From positions 1 to 37,000 of the forward strand of contig CAIIXF020000067.1 of assembly GCA_903813345.2 (NCBI GenBank): 37,000 nt of DNA. Reading direction: 5' to 3'. The translations under genes and the position numbers were made by a program. The notes under the pieces are model-generated. The model made no database searches, was not told where the DNA came from, and saw only the letters and a program-made list of their open reading frames with translations. This document shows positions 21,112 to 29,555 of this stretch, piece after piece (within the stretch, counting starts at the first letter, position 1; each line of letters starts with the position of its first letter). Source of the DNA: Owenia fusiformis (Eukaryota > Annelida > Polychaeta > Sabellida > Oweniidae).

Positions 21112-21697
21112 ATAATTTATTGTAATGAGTGCCACCATGAATTGTATTTTATTCTAGTCATTTAGTATTTTGCATTTCAACATGAAATATTGGCATTGCT
21201 GTGTTATAATTTATTGTAATGAGTGCCATCATGAATTGTATTTTATTCTAGTCATTTATTTAGTATTTTGCATTTCAACATGAAATATTGGCATATTGCT
21301 GTGTTATAATTTATTGTGATGAGTGCCATAATGAATTGTATTTTATTCTAGTCATTTAGTATTTGCATTTCAACATGAAATATTGGTAAATTACTGTGTT
21401 ATAATTTATTGTAATGAGTGCAATCATGAATTGTATTTTATTCTAGTCATTTATTTAGTATTTTGCATTTCAACATGAACTATTGGCATATTGCTGTGTT
21501 ATAATTTATTGTAATGAGTGCCATAACGAATTGTATTTTATTCTAGTCATTCAGTATTTTGCATTTCAACATGAAATATTGGCATATTGCTGTGTTATAA
21601 TTTATTGTAATGAGTGCCATCATGAATTGTATATTATTCTAGTCATTTAGTGTTTTGCATTTCAACATGAAATATTGGTATATTGCTGTGTTATAAA
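21112..21697 (+). repeat. 96-bp minisatellite, six copies, inside piggyBac
   Basis: ATAATTTATTGTAATGAGTG starts copies at 21112, 21206, 21306, 21401, 21501 and 21597 (spacings 94-100). Each continues with CATGAATTGTATTTTATTCT, AGTCATTTAGTATTTTGCAT and TTCAACATGAAATATTGGCA. Length differences come from an optional extra TTTA and AT. Copies are highly similar, so the array is young or homogenised. It lies about 500 bases inside the right end. Confidence 0.92.
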
Positions 21698-22179
21698 GCA
21701 GAGTGAATGTAGGCCAACTAGGTTTTTTCAAGAAAGAATTAGTTATGAACTTTTACAAAAAAGTTAATCACCTGAGAGAATTGCCTGATCTAACATATTT
21801 TTATGTACTGTACTATATATATGTTTAAACTCAGCAAATTTGAAATCATAAATGTAGGAGTCTGGCAGCAACCTGTTTAACAAGATTACTTAGTCCAATG
21901 ATGTTATTCACTACCAACAATACTTTGAAAAGACATTCATGTCAAACAGGAAAACTATCAAGATTCAGTAACAATATCTTCATTTGCAACACTGAATGTT
22001 TGAACAGCCCCTACATGTTACTTATGGCAAAATGAATGTTAATATAATGTTATAAATATAGAGTACAAAAAGAGCTTTAATTTGGTGTATCATATTATGT
22101 ATATAACCCCTTGGTTAGCTTTTTATCCAAGATTTAGTGAAACGCGTTCCGAAAATAGGAATTTTCGTAAAACAATTCA
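21698..22179. other. piggyBac right subterminal region
   Basis: Non-coding. It holds the inverted AAACGCGT motif at 22140-22147 that pairs with the left-end ACGCGTTT, and otherwise unremarkable AT-rich sequence. Confidence 0.5.
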
Positions 22180-22191
22180 GTTCGAGAAGGG
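22180..22191 (-). repeat. piggyBac right terminal inverted repeat
   Basis: GTTCGAGAAGGG is the exact inverse complement of the left TIR and is followed directly by TTAA. Confidence 0.93.
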
Positions 22192-22195
22192 TTAA

Positions 22196-22383
22196 TATTC
22201 TCTTCAACTGTGTTAGCCAATATCTGCACAGTGTTAGCCACATCTTCTACACGAGTGCTTAGCGTTTTGGCAACATTTTCCACCTGAGCACTAATCATTT
22301 TTGCCATATTTTCAACTCGATTGTTCATCTGTAAATTATCTCTCTGATTTTGCTGACAAAGATTGTCTATTTTCCCCTCTATA
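22196..22383 (-). pseudogene. hendecad coiled-coil fragment, cut at both ends
   Basis: On the minus strand the frame reads VENMAKMISAQ, VENVAKTLSTR, VEDVANTVQIL, then ANTVEENI: three to four 11-residue repeats, typical of a hendecad coiled coil. The start is lost where the LINE begins (about 22384). The end is interrupted at TTAA by piggyBac and resumes at 16201. About 63 residues remain. The parent gene is not recognised; it may itself have been a mobile-element structural protein. Confidence 0.5.
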
Positions 22384-22386
22384 TGT

Positions 22387-24333
22387 ATGACTGAAGAAGT
22401 TGCAACTGCTGTTGGGAGAGCCAAGCTAAGAAAAGCTGCTGGAGTGGACAATATACCTGCCGAGGTGTTAAAGAACCCAACCTGTATCGCTATGTTACAC
22501 AATATTATTTCTGAGTGTTTTAACACAGGAATTGTGCCTAAACAGTGGATGCAATGTGTTATAAGTCCAATATACAAAGATGGGATCAAAACTAACCCTC
22601 TAAATTATCGAGCTATTTCCTTGATATCTGTCCCCTGTAAAATTTATTGTGATATACTGAACATGAGGTTGACAACTTTTCTTGAGGAAAATAAGTTGTT
22701 ATCTGATGAACAAAATGGTTTCAGGAAAAAACGTAGTTGTTTGGATCAGGTGCATAGTTTGTATTCCATTATAAACAATAGAAAACTGTCTAAACTAGAC
22801 ACATTTGTGTGCTATATTGATTATATTAAAGCCTTCGGAAGTCTTAACAGGGACTGCCTATGGTTTAAAATGAACAAAATTGTCATTAAAGGTAAAATGT
22901 TTAAGGCTGTGAAGTCGCTATATCAGGATGTTACATGTAGTGTGAGGATAAATGGAATTTTAACCCCTTGGTTCAGTGCTAAGTCTGGTACGAAGGAAGG
23001 ATGTCTATTATCGCCCACGATTTTTTCCATCTATGTAGACTCCATAGCTGAAGAAATAAAAAGTTTAAATTGTGGGGTCACAATTAACAACGAAAAAGTG
23101 TGTATACTCATGTATGCCGACGACATTGCTTTGATAGCGGAGACCCCTCAAGATCTTCAGCGCATGCTTAATGTTGTAAACCAGTGGTGTAGGAAATGGA
23201 GACTCAGCATAGGTCAGAAAAAAACTAAAATCGTTCACTACAGGCCAACCTCTAAACCAAGATCTACATATCAATTTAAATGTGGAATAAAATCAATAGA
23301 ATATACTGAAAAATATAAATACTTGGGAGTATGGCTTGAAGAGCATGTCAACCCTCAAATAACAGCAAAGGAAATTGCTAAGTCTGCATGTCGTGCTTTA
23401 TGTGTAATAATGTCAAAATTCCAACAAACTGGAGGCATGGATATAACTGTTTACAGCAAATTATATGACACTTTAGTGCAACCTGTGATCAACTATGGCT
23501 GTTCATTGATAGGTAATAATGAGCACAAGTGTATAAATGCAGTCCAAAATAAGGCATCAAAATTCTTTCTTGGTGTCGGTGTCAAAACAAACAACGAAGC
23601 AGCTCGAGCTGACCTTGGATGGGACTTACCACTTCACAAACAACAGATAGAGAGTGCACGTCTTTTTATACGCCTGCAAAATTTGGACAAAGATAGGTTA
23701 AACTCAAAAATACATCATTGGTCCTTAAGACGTAAAAATAGTTGGGACTACAGAGTCTACAAGTTCTTAGAGGCATCAGGCCAAGGGAATATAACTCAAA
23801 TGGAAAACTTAAATGCTAAAGCTATTTTAGAAGAGGTCAAGCTTTATCAACAATCTCAAGATCCCTTTCTAAAAAACATTTGGAATGACAAAAACAATGA
23901 AGTGAATGGTAATAAATTAAGAACTTTCAGGCAATTTAAGTATGGAGTAGTAGCAGAAAGTTATGTAACTTGTTTCATCCCAAGACACCATCGAAGTGCA
24001 TTGGCTAAACTAAGAACTGGGACGCTACAACTCCGTATAGAAACTGGTAGATATGATGGTACTCCTCTGGACCAGAGAACTTGCAAACTCTGTGATTTGG
24101 ATGAAGTTGAAAATGAAATTCATTTTCTGATAAAATGTCCACACTATAAGCTCCTAAGGGATACCTTCTATAGAGAGATTGTGCAAGAGCAATTGCCATA
24201 TATAGACTTGAATAATGCAAATTCACTTTTGACATTTATTAGCCTAATGCTTGCCAAGAAGATTCAAAAACCTCTAGCAGCTCTTATTCATAATATGTAT
24301 TCAAAAAGGCAATTTGACTATGGCAGATTATAG
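22387..24333 (+). CDS. non-LTR retrotransposon (LINE) reverse transcriptase, 5'-truncated
   Basis: Open frame of about 648 residues from the first ATG. It starts inside the N-terminal part of the reverse transcriptase (EVATAVGRAKLRKAAGVDNI), so the endonuclease and any first ORF are missing. Visible motifs are NYRAISLISVPCKIY, NGFRKKRSCLDQ, motif A YIDYIKAF (22813-22836), GCLLSPTIFSIYVD, and the catalytic YADD (23113-23124). The conserved KAFD is KAFG here. The C-terminus has the CKLC...H...C zinc-knuckle-like motif (about 24082-24143) of APE-type LINEs. No internal stop or frameshift is present, so the insertion is fairly young. Truncated LINEs normally cannot move. The clade is uncertain (I/Ingi- or CR1-like by feel). 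The 3' boundary was not determined. Confidence 0.9.
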   Translation: MTEEVATAVGRAKLRKAAGVDNIPAEVLKNPTCIAMLHNIISECFNTGIVPKQWMQCVISPIYKDGIKTNPLNYRAISLISVPCKIYCDILNMRLTTFLEENKLLSDEQNGFRKKRSCLDQVHSLYSIINNRKLSKLDTFVCYIDYIKAFGSLNRDCLWFKMNKIVIKGKMFKAVKSLYQDVTCSVRINGILTPWFSAKSGTKEGCLLSPTIFSIYVDSIAEEIKSLNCGVTINNEKVCILMYADDIALIAETPQDLQRMLNVVNQWCRKWRLSIGQKKTKIVHYRPTSKPRSTYQFKCGIKSIEYTEKYKYLGVWLEEHVNPQITAKEIAKSACRALCVIMSKFQQTGGMDITVYSKLYDTLVQPVINYGCSLIGNNEHKCINAVQNKASKFFLGVGVKTNNEAARADLGWDLPLHKQQIESARLFIRLQNLDKDRLNSKIHHWSLRRKNSWDYRVYKFLEASGQGNITQMENLNAKAILEEVKLYQQSQDPFLKNIWNDKNNEVNGNKLRTFRQFKYGVVAESYVTCFIPRHHRSALAKLRTGTLQLRIETGRYDGTPLDQRTCKLCDLDEVENEIHFLIKCPHYKLLRDTFYREIVQEQLPYIDLNNANSLLTFISLMLAKKIQKPLAALIHNMYSKRQFDYGRL

Positions 24334-24719
24334 GAGTTACATTTGTGAAGTCCAGACTTGGTTAAAACTGATACTTTTTTAGAATTAAAGATATAAATGA
24401 AATCTCTCGAAAAATGAAGAAAACAACAGCGAAAATATTGCATCTTATAACATTAACAATCCCATTTACAGCGATAGCTCTTGCTTTTGGCCATCATGTC
24501 TTGGGTTGTAATTGAAAGGCCCTATTTAACTATACTTTCAGGTATACAAGATGACGAGGAAGCAACAAGCCAGCAACTTAGAAGGCTGAAAAACTATAAT
24601 AGACAATCTCACTAGATATTTTGTTTTTCAAAAAGAATAGAAAATATAGACATCTTGTTTTTTAAGTAGATACAGTTAAACCTGTGTATATTGAACATTT
24701 TTGATAAACGTTCAGTATT
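24334..24719 (+). other. LINE 3' region and unassigned sequence
   Basis: A short open piece near 24550-24617 (GATGACGAGGAAGCAACAAG, to a TAG) has no assigned role. No poly-A or microsatellite tail clearly marks the LINE end. Confidence 0.3.
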
Positions 24720-24965
24720 GGTATCACTGGGCGAAGTGACTAAATATAAACAATTTTATTCACAAATAATCAGTGAATAAATTATTATTATCTGGTTAAA
24801 ACCTATTATCGAGACTATTATTGCTGGTTATCACTGATTATCGAGACTTATTAATCAACAATAACCAGTGTTTTAACTGGTTATTACGATAATCAATTCT
24901 TATTAATGTGTAGCCAATGACAAAAAATCGAACTGATTATCAAGTCAAGTGATTATTATTTGTTT
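24720..24965. repeat. AT-rich foldback region
   Basis: AATAACCAGT/ACTGGTTATT form a perfect 10-bp stem (24860-24885). CTGGTTAAAACCTATTATCG (24792-24811) and TTATCACTGATTATCGAGAC (24828-24847) repeat similar words in both orientations, with TTATCGAGACT occurring twice. It may be a decayed inverted-repeat element. Confidence 0.45.
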
Positions 24966-25038
24966 TCATTAGGAATTAAGAACTGTCTGCCACTTATCCA
25001 TCCAATCCTTCCAATTATTAGCCGTTGAATAAACAAAG

Positions 25039-25065
25039 TACAGGGTGACTCAAAAAATGCAACCC
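25039..25065 (+). repeat. CAGGGTG mariner-type terminus (5' end only)
   Basis: TA-CAGGGTGACTCAAAAAATG starts at 25039. No inverse partner was found, so this is a truncated copy. Confidence 0.5.
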
Positions 25066-25327
25066 TCCATTTCTTCAATATTTTTCTTAAATGGAGGTTA
25101 ATTGCTCTGAAATTTATACTATTAAATTTTGAAAATATATTTTAAATGTAAATTATGACCATGATTCATTTGTTTGTTTTCAAAACTTATAATCTTTAAC
25201 AATTATTCAATATTATTACCAGCCAAAATCCATTTTGAATAAAAAAAAAAGTTTATATCAACAGATCAAATAAAATTGATTATTTCAAAAGATAAGTTGA
25301 TTAGGGGATTAAGATTACTTCACTGTT

Positions 25328-25388
25328 GGATGTCCCCCATGGGAGATTATTCCTGGCATACATTGGTAATCTCCTGGGGGTGACATCC
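25328..25388. repeat. 61-bp hairpin upstream of the RFX-kinase promoter
   Basis: GGATGTC-CCCCATGGGAGATTA is mirrored by TAATCTCCTGGGGG-TGACATCC, with about 17 bases between. It lies about 45 bases upstream of a TATA box. It could be a regulatory foldback or the trace of a short element. Confidence 0.8.
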
Positions 25389-25430
25389 TTTGATTCGTTA
25401 AGGTGTGAAAACATACCTGCCACAATTTAG

Positions 25431-25467
25431 TATATAAGAGGGTGATTTTTGGAATAAAAATCATATC
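25431..25467 (+). promoter_or_regulatory. TATA box and initiator of the RFX-kinase frame
   Basis: TATATAAG at 25431-25438 is followed, with canonical spacing, by TCATATC (25461-25467), which fits the initiator consensus with A at 25463 as +1. This is 32 bases from the TATA start. The ATG at 25485 would give a 5' leader of about 22 bases. Confidence 0.6.
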
Positions 25468-25484
25468 CAACTGATCAACACATC

Positions 25485-26804
25485 ATGGCACAGAATCAAC
25501 TCAAGGCTCAACTAAAGGCATGGTTAGGACGTCACCTTACAGACCAAGATGGAGACACTCCAACAAGAGTATACAGCAGCGATGTCTACAATGATATGTT
25601 AAGCAAGACAAAGGTCAAGATATCAAAAACAATGCTTGGAAGATGCCTGAAAGAACTCTACCCAGGAACCAATCTAGTCAATGGCGGGAAATCGACAAAG
25701 AACATACCGAGAAAGTATTACTACTCCGGGGTTTACTACAGGAGCGTTTCTTCCGAAATCCCACAGTCAGCACCTATAGCCTTCAACGAAGACACTGATG
25801 ACTTGGATATACAACCGTCATGCAGTATGACAAAACAAGCTATCATTGAAAGAATCGAATCACCACCCAGAAGACAAGGCCCTGCTACATTGGAAATTGC
25901 TACCCAGACAGAAATAGAATTCACCAGCACAGGATCCCAGACAGATTTTAAGTCTCCATCAACACAGCAAGTCAACGACCTACAAAAGCAAATCAAGCAC
26001 CTCTCTGATCTTCTTCACACCACACAGCTAGAAATGGACCGATTATACACTACGTTAGGCTACCTTCCAAATCCCCACAGTACTGAAGCAGGTGAACGGT
26101 ATCACGTGGAAGCAGACTTTGAGCAACTTTCCTCCCTTGAACGTATTTTGGGAAAAGGCTCATTTGTCGTGGTTACCCAAAGACGTCTCCAGAATGGCAC
26201 AAGTATTGCAGTGAAGCAGCTTACAAGTCGAGAATCTTCAATCCGAGAATATCAACACCTGGCAGCTGCTCAGCTGAACAAACCGGATTTTATACAAACC
26301 CTCCTGGCAGTAGACCTCAATGGACCACCCTATTCAAAAGTAAGTGAGTGTGTACACCTTGGAGCTTCAGCAACATCAATGGAGGCTGTTGTGTGAGACC
26401 CAACATCCTATCAACAGATAGACCCTCCAGCCCAGCTGAAATGTTTGGTAGCAGGACTCAAATTTCTTCACAGTCAGGGAATCCTTCACAATAATATCAA
26501 ATTGAATAACTACCTTCTATCATCTTCTACATCAAGCGTCATCATCGACTTTGGGATTGCCTGTCCACTAGCAGAGCCAAGGAAGTACTCTAAACCAGCC
26601 AATCACCTGTGCTACTGGATAGCCCCGGAGGTGCAGAATGCTACAAAGGCATTCTCTGTACATAGTGACATTTTTTCAGTAGGGACATTTGTGCGTGGGA
26701 TTCACGAGATTGCCCCATTTCCTATGTTCATTTCTGTTGCAACTAAGTTTTGTAGTTTGTACCCACCTAGTAGATCTATTTTCTCCATCTTCAACATTGT
26801 ATGA
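25485..26804 (+). pseudogene. RFX-like winged helix + coiled coil + protein kinase, broken
   Basis: A single intronless frame with one in-frame TGA at 26394-26396. Residues 5-88 resemble the RFX DNA-binding winged helix (MLGRCLKELYPG, then RKYYYSGVYYR). Residues 140-155 hold ATQTEIE and GSQTDF, which look like dynein-light-chain TQT docking motifs. Residues 161-192 are a likely coiled coil. From about 207 a kinase domain follows: GKGS loop (223-226), AVK lysine (K244), then after the TGA LKFLHSQGILHNNIKLNN, IDFG, APE and SDIFSVG. The HRD-type aspartate is replaced (HNN), so catalysis is doubtful even without the stop. The C-terminal lobe is cut short at 26804. The frame remains open and alike in style on both sides of the TGA, so damage looks recent. 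RFX-type winged-helix kinases appear to form multicopy families in some marine invertebrates (memory only). Confidence 0.75.
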
Positions 26805-26884
26805 TGCATGGTAGTTCAACAAGTTAAACCCAATACTACGGCTTTCATTTATTAATCTGAATTTATGGTGACTTCTTTCTTAAG

Positions 26885-27817
26885 ATCCTCCTTATCCAAA
26901 TATTGAGGCAGACAATGTCGACAATGTACAGGCTTTGTTCGACTACTATTTTGAACATCTTCCGTCTGCCTTTGACGATCTTATTGTAGAATTCCACGCT
27001 GCACCTCTGAGGTAATAACCGGAATGTTATCTCAAGCATAAGTTAATTGTTTCTTTAATGAATGCAAGTTGTAATTTTAAATGATTTTGTTTTCAGAAAG
27101 TTGGCCACTTCCATCCTGAAGCCAGTAGTAGTATTCTTGGAGAATTCCCTTGATTTTGGTATTGACTCGGTGAAGGACGCAATTCTAACATTGGCACTTG
27201 AAGCGTACATCCGTAACTTTTTCGATGGTACACCTATACGCATTCTATACCAAGCCTGGCAGTAACAACCGTCTACTAAGAGCAGCTAACTACAGTTTCC
27301 GTGAACCCTAGGACGCTTCCACCATACCAGTTCGAGATGATGAAGACACACTGAAGGAGTTACTAACAGCCTTGTCCAGCCTTGGTGGGGAGAGATACTA
27401 CATCCACTCTTTCCTTGGTATAAGTTATTGCACCTGGACGGGGCTTCTACAGAGAGACAACAGGAATTAGCTCGACTCATTATGCTTGGGGCTATCAGTG
27501 CAGAGTGTGACACGACCATCCACAGTTTCATGTTAGTACATACCATTTGCTAAGCCATTATTTCTCGCTGAAGATAATCTCGGATAAAAAAATTATATAT
27601 CAATGATTATTTCTTATAGCTACAACCAGTACAGAGAGAGGTACGGGGAGTTGAGCCGCAGAGAGGTGTACGACCTACTAGTGACCAAGCCAAAACCACT
27701 CTGTCAGGCTAAGCGGCACACTCTACATGCTTTTGTTAAGAAGTTGGACCCAATTAACATCGAGGTAGAGGAGGGCAGAGATGTTACCCTATTAGACGAT
27801 TTTCTCGGATCAGTGGA
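26885..27817 (+). pseudogene. spliced gene remnant of unknown family (3 exons)
   Basis: Exon A (26885-27011), exon B (27097 to about 27537) and exon C (27620-27817) have AG acceptors after pyrimidine-rich tracts (TTCTTTCTTAAG, TTTTGTTTTCAG, TTTCTTATAG) and GT donors. Phases fit: LR-K across A/B and SF-I-Y across B/C. Translation gives acidic/hydrophobic helical segments (FDYYFEHLPSAFDDLIVEF, LLTALSSLGGERYYIH, GELSRREVYDLL). Exon B is broken by a frameshift near 27252, an in-frame TAG in REP*DAS (27309-27311) and a second frameshift near 27420. I do not recognise the protein. It could be the 3' part of a large gene whose upstream exons are missing, possibly displaced by the RFX-kinase copy just before it. 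Confidence 0.6.
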
Positions 27818-27921
27818 GTGAGTACAACCCTTCTCCTTCATTGTGATTCATCATTATAGAGTCAAACATAAGATTTCCCATTAAATGTATGGGTGTAATG
27901 TACAATGATATAATGTTTATG

Positions 27922-28313
27922 TGTTGCCCTATAATGTTGATGAGTCAACATTATAGGGCAACAACAAGTTTTTCGTCATGTGTTACCCATAATGTTGATG
28001 AGTCATACTTTAAAGTGCCACTTAACTTTCCTTTCCATATAAGGGAGATAGCTCCTCCTACTCTTAGCTCATTGGCTATCTTATTTTAATTGCCTTGGTA
28101 TTTAAGTGGGAGCAGCCTGGGTTAAGGCAGAATCAAGTTGAGTTTTTAAGTGAAGAGATTGATTGTAACATATAAGATGTAAATAAAGAGAATTATATGA
28201 GTATACTTGAACAAGTTTGTCTTTTATTTTACTGGGAGTCATTTAAAACACATTAACCTTTAAAAGTTAAGTGAAAGAACCACAAAAAGGCTTCATTGGT
28301 GGCAACGGTGGCA
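27922..28313 (+). mobile_element. candidate LTR with primer-binding site
   Basis: In order: TGTTGCCC start (27922, or TGTTACCC at 27981), two TGAGTCA AP-1 sites (27941 and 27999), CCATATAAGG CArG box (28035-28044), ATTGG (28071), TATTTAAG TATA-like box (28099), AATAAA (28182-28187), a TTTTATTTTACTGGG U5-like stretch, and an ending in CA (28294-28295). After one base, TGGTGGCAACGGTGGCA (28297-28313) has the TGG start of a tRNA primer-binding site. This is the layout of U3-R-U5-PBS. No gag/pol follows, so it is a truncated or solo-type remnant. Left boundary and element class are uncertain. Confidence 0.5.
27923..27962. repeat. perfect 18-bp inverted repeat with 4-base loop
   Basis: GTTGCCCTATAATGTTGA, TGAG, and the exact inverse complement. 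A partial third copy of the arm (TTACCCATAATGTTGATGAG) lies at 27983-28002. The TGAGTCA AP-1 motif spans the loop. Confidence 0.92.
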
Positions 28314-28360
28314 CTTATACTTTAAGGTTGATTGTTTTTTGACTGTTGAGTTCTCATCTA

Positions 28361-28530
28361 CATCATCTACAAGTTCTGAGAAGTCAGATTTGAGACATGA
28401 TCATTTCTCAACATGCTTCAAAGTGACCAATTTTATCATCTATACTCAAGTACTCAAAAGTTAAAATCTGACTATAAATTTGAGAGATGACCTTCTCAAG
28501 GTCAAAAAAATATTATGAGCAACTAGATGG
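28361..28530 (-). repeat. inverted fragment related to the 13.7-kb element
   Basis: On the minus strand this region carries the words CTTGTAGATG, AGATTTGAA-like and AAGGTCA in the order found at 14040-14110. It is a diverged dispersed copy of that element's interior. Confidence 0.5.
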
Positions 28531-28871
28531 TGACATTTTGTCACGTTTATGCCCTTTGGGTATTTTAATTCCAGATGTTATATTTTTTATTTTAGTGTGC
28601 ATATAAATCTGAATGGTCTGATGAATGGGGTTGCATTAGAAGGGGTAATAGTAAATATAGCGCATTTTGTACCATATGCAATAGGAACCTTGATATCAGC
28701 CACATGGGTAAATATAATAGTTATCATTTTATTCATTTACTGAATAGTATATCTTGTTACTGATTTGATGTACACTTAAGAATAATGATAAGTGTAAATA
28801 AATTAATACATAAATGCTATGTACATTAATGATAATATAATTAAAGTATAATTGAATTAAATGGAGAACTG
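28531..28871. other. no gene seen
   Basis: AT-rich non-coding DNA. A short hydrophobic open frame (28549-28743) has no recognisable family. Confidence 0.4.
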
Positions 28872-29555
28872 AGGAAAAACTGTATTGTAGGACATGCAGA
28901 TGTTAAACGACACATACAGGCAGTTTCTCATGTGACAAAATCTGCTGAAGATCGAAGTCAGATCGACAAAATGCCAATTTTTAAATCTTTAGATAAAGCT
29001 ACAGGAATGCCTAATTTGGAAGTAAAAGTACCCATTATAATAGAGTTCAGTATGTAAAGAAGTCAAATCGTATGGTTCTAGAAATTGTTTTAGCTTCTTA
29101 ATGATCGTTGGGAAATTGTGTACTATAAATGCATATTTGAAAATACCATTTTTCTGAGTCAATGGCGACAATGAAAATACTTTAGATGAGGGAAATGAAA
29201 ATTAGCACATTCCTTGTATATAGGCAAATGCCATAAATCAGCTCAAAATACTTTTCAGGCCAGGACTGCTGAAATTAAAATGACTGCACTGATGATTTCA
29301 CATAATATCCCATTGAGTTTCGCAGATCATTTGAGAGATTCAATAAAGGAATGTTTTCCCGATTCGAAAATTGCCCAGAAATACAGATGTGGGAAGACCA
29401 AAACTGCATCGATGATAAATGGAGCAATTGCACCGTGGCTTAAGAATGACCTTGCCAAGGATATGAAGGCACGACCATTCACACTGTCAACTGATGGATC
29501 GAATGATTCAGGTAGGACAATAAACTTGATAACAGAAGTGTCAAATGCTATATGA
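28872..29555 (+). pseudogene. hAT-like (DUF4371-type) transposase remnant
   Basis: Two pieces in the same frame. The first (28872-29057) has the second half of a zinc finger (HADVKRHIQAVSH) and ends in a stop. The second (29214-29555) reads MTALMISHNIPLSFADHLRD, FPDSKIAQKYRCGKTKTA and FTLSTDGSNDS, a signature of hAT-related transposases widespread in animals, including the first catalytic aspartate region (STDGSND). Between them are about 150 bases with stops. The remaining catalytic core is absent, so this is a dead N-terminal half. Confidence 0.65.

Larger units (their letters stand above)
16202..22195 (+). mobile_element. complete piggyBac transposon (5,986 bp plus TTAA on both sides)
   Basis: TTAA at 16202-16205 and 22192-22195 are the target duplication. 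The element runs 16206-22191 and starts CCCTTCTCGAAC, with the exact inverse complement at the right end. A shorter inverted motif (ACGCGTTT, 16233-16240 and 22140-22147) lies 27 bases inside the left end and 44 bases inside the right end, recalling the asymmetric internal repeats of known piggyBac elements. The transposase gene is intact with five exons. TTAA target, CCC-starting ends and DDE_Tnp_1_7 gene are the family hallmarks. The element could be active, or have been active very recently. Confidence 0.93.

Noticed and set aside
22384-22589. Minus-strand open frame running from the LINE into the coiled coil
   Set aside because: This part is simply the antisense of the reverse-transcriptase gene. 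Only 22196-22383 is kept as an independent fragment.
26394-26396. TGA as selenocysteine or programmed readthrough in the RFX-kinase frame
   Set aside because: No SECIS-like context was recognised, no selenocysteine is known at this kinase position, and the HRD motif is also lost. Simple decay is the better explanation.
25485-28313. Endogenous large DNA virus or Polinton/Maverick
   Set aside because: No capsid, packaging ATPase, protease or family B polymerase was seen. One winged-helix kinase is not enough.
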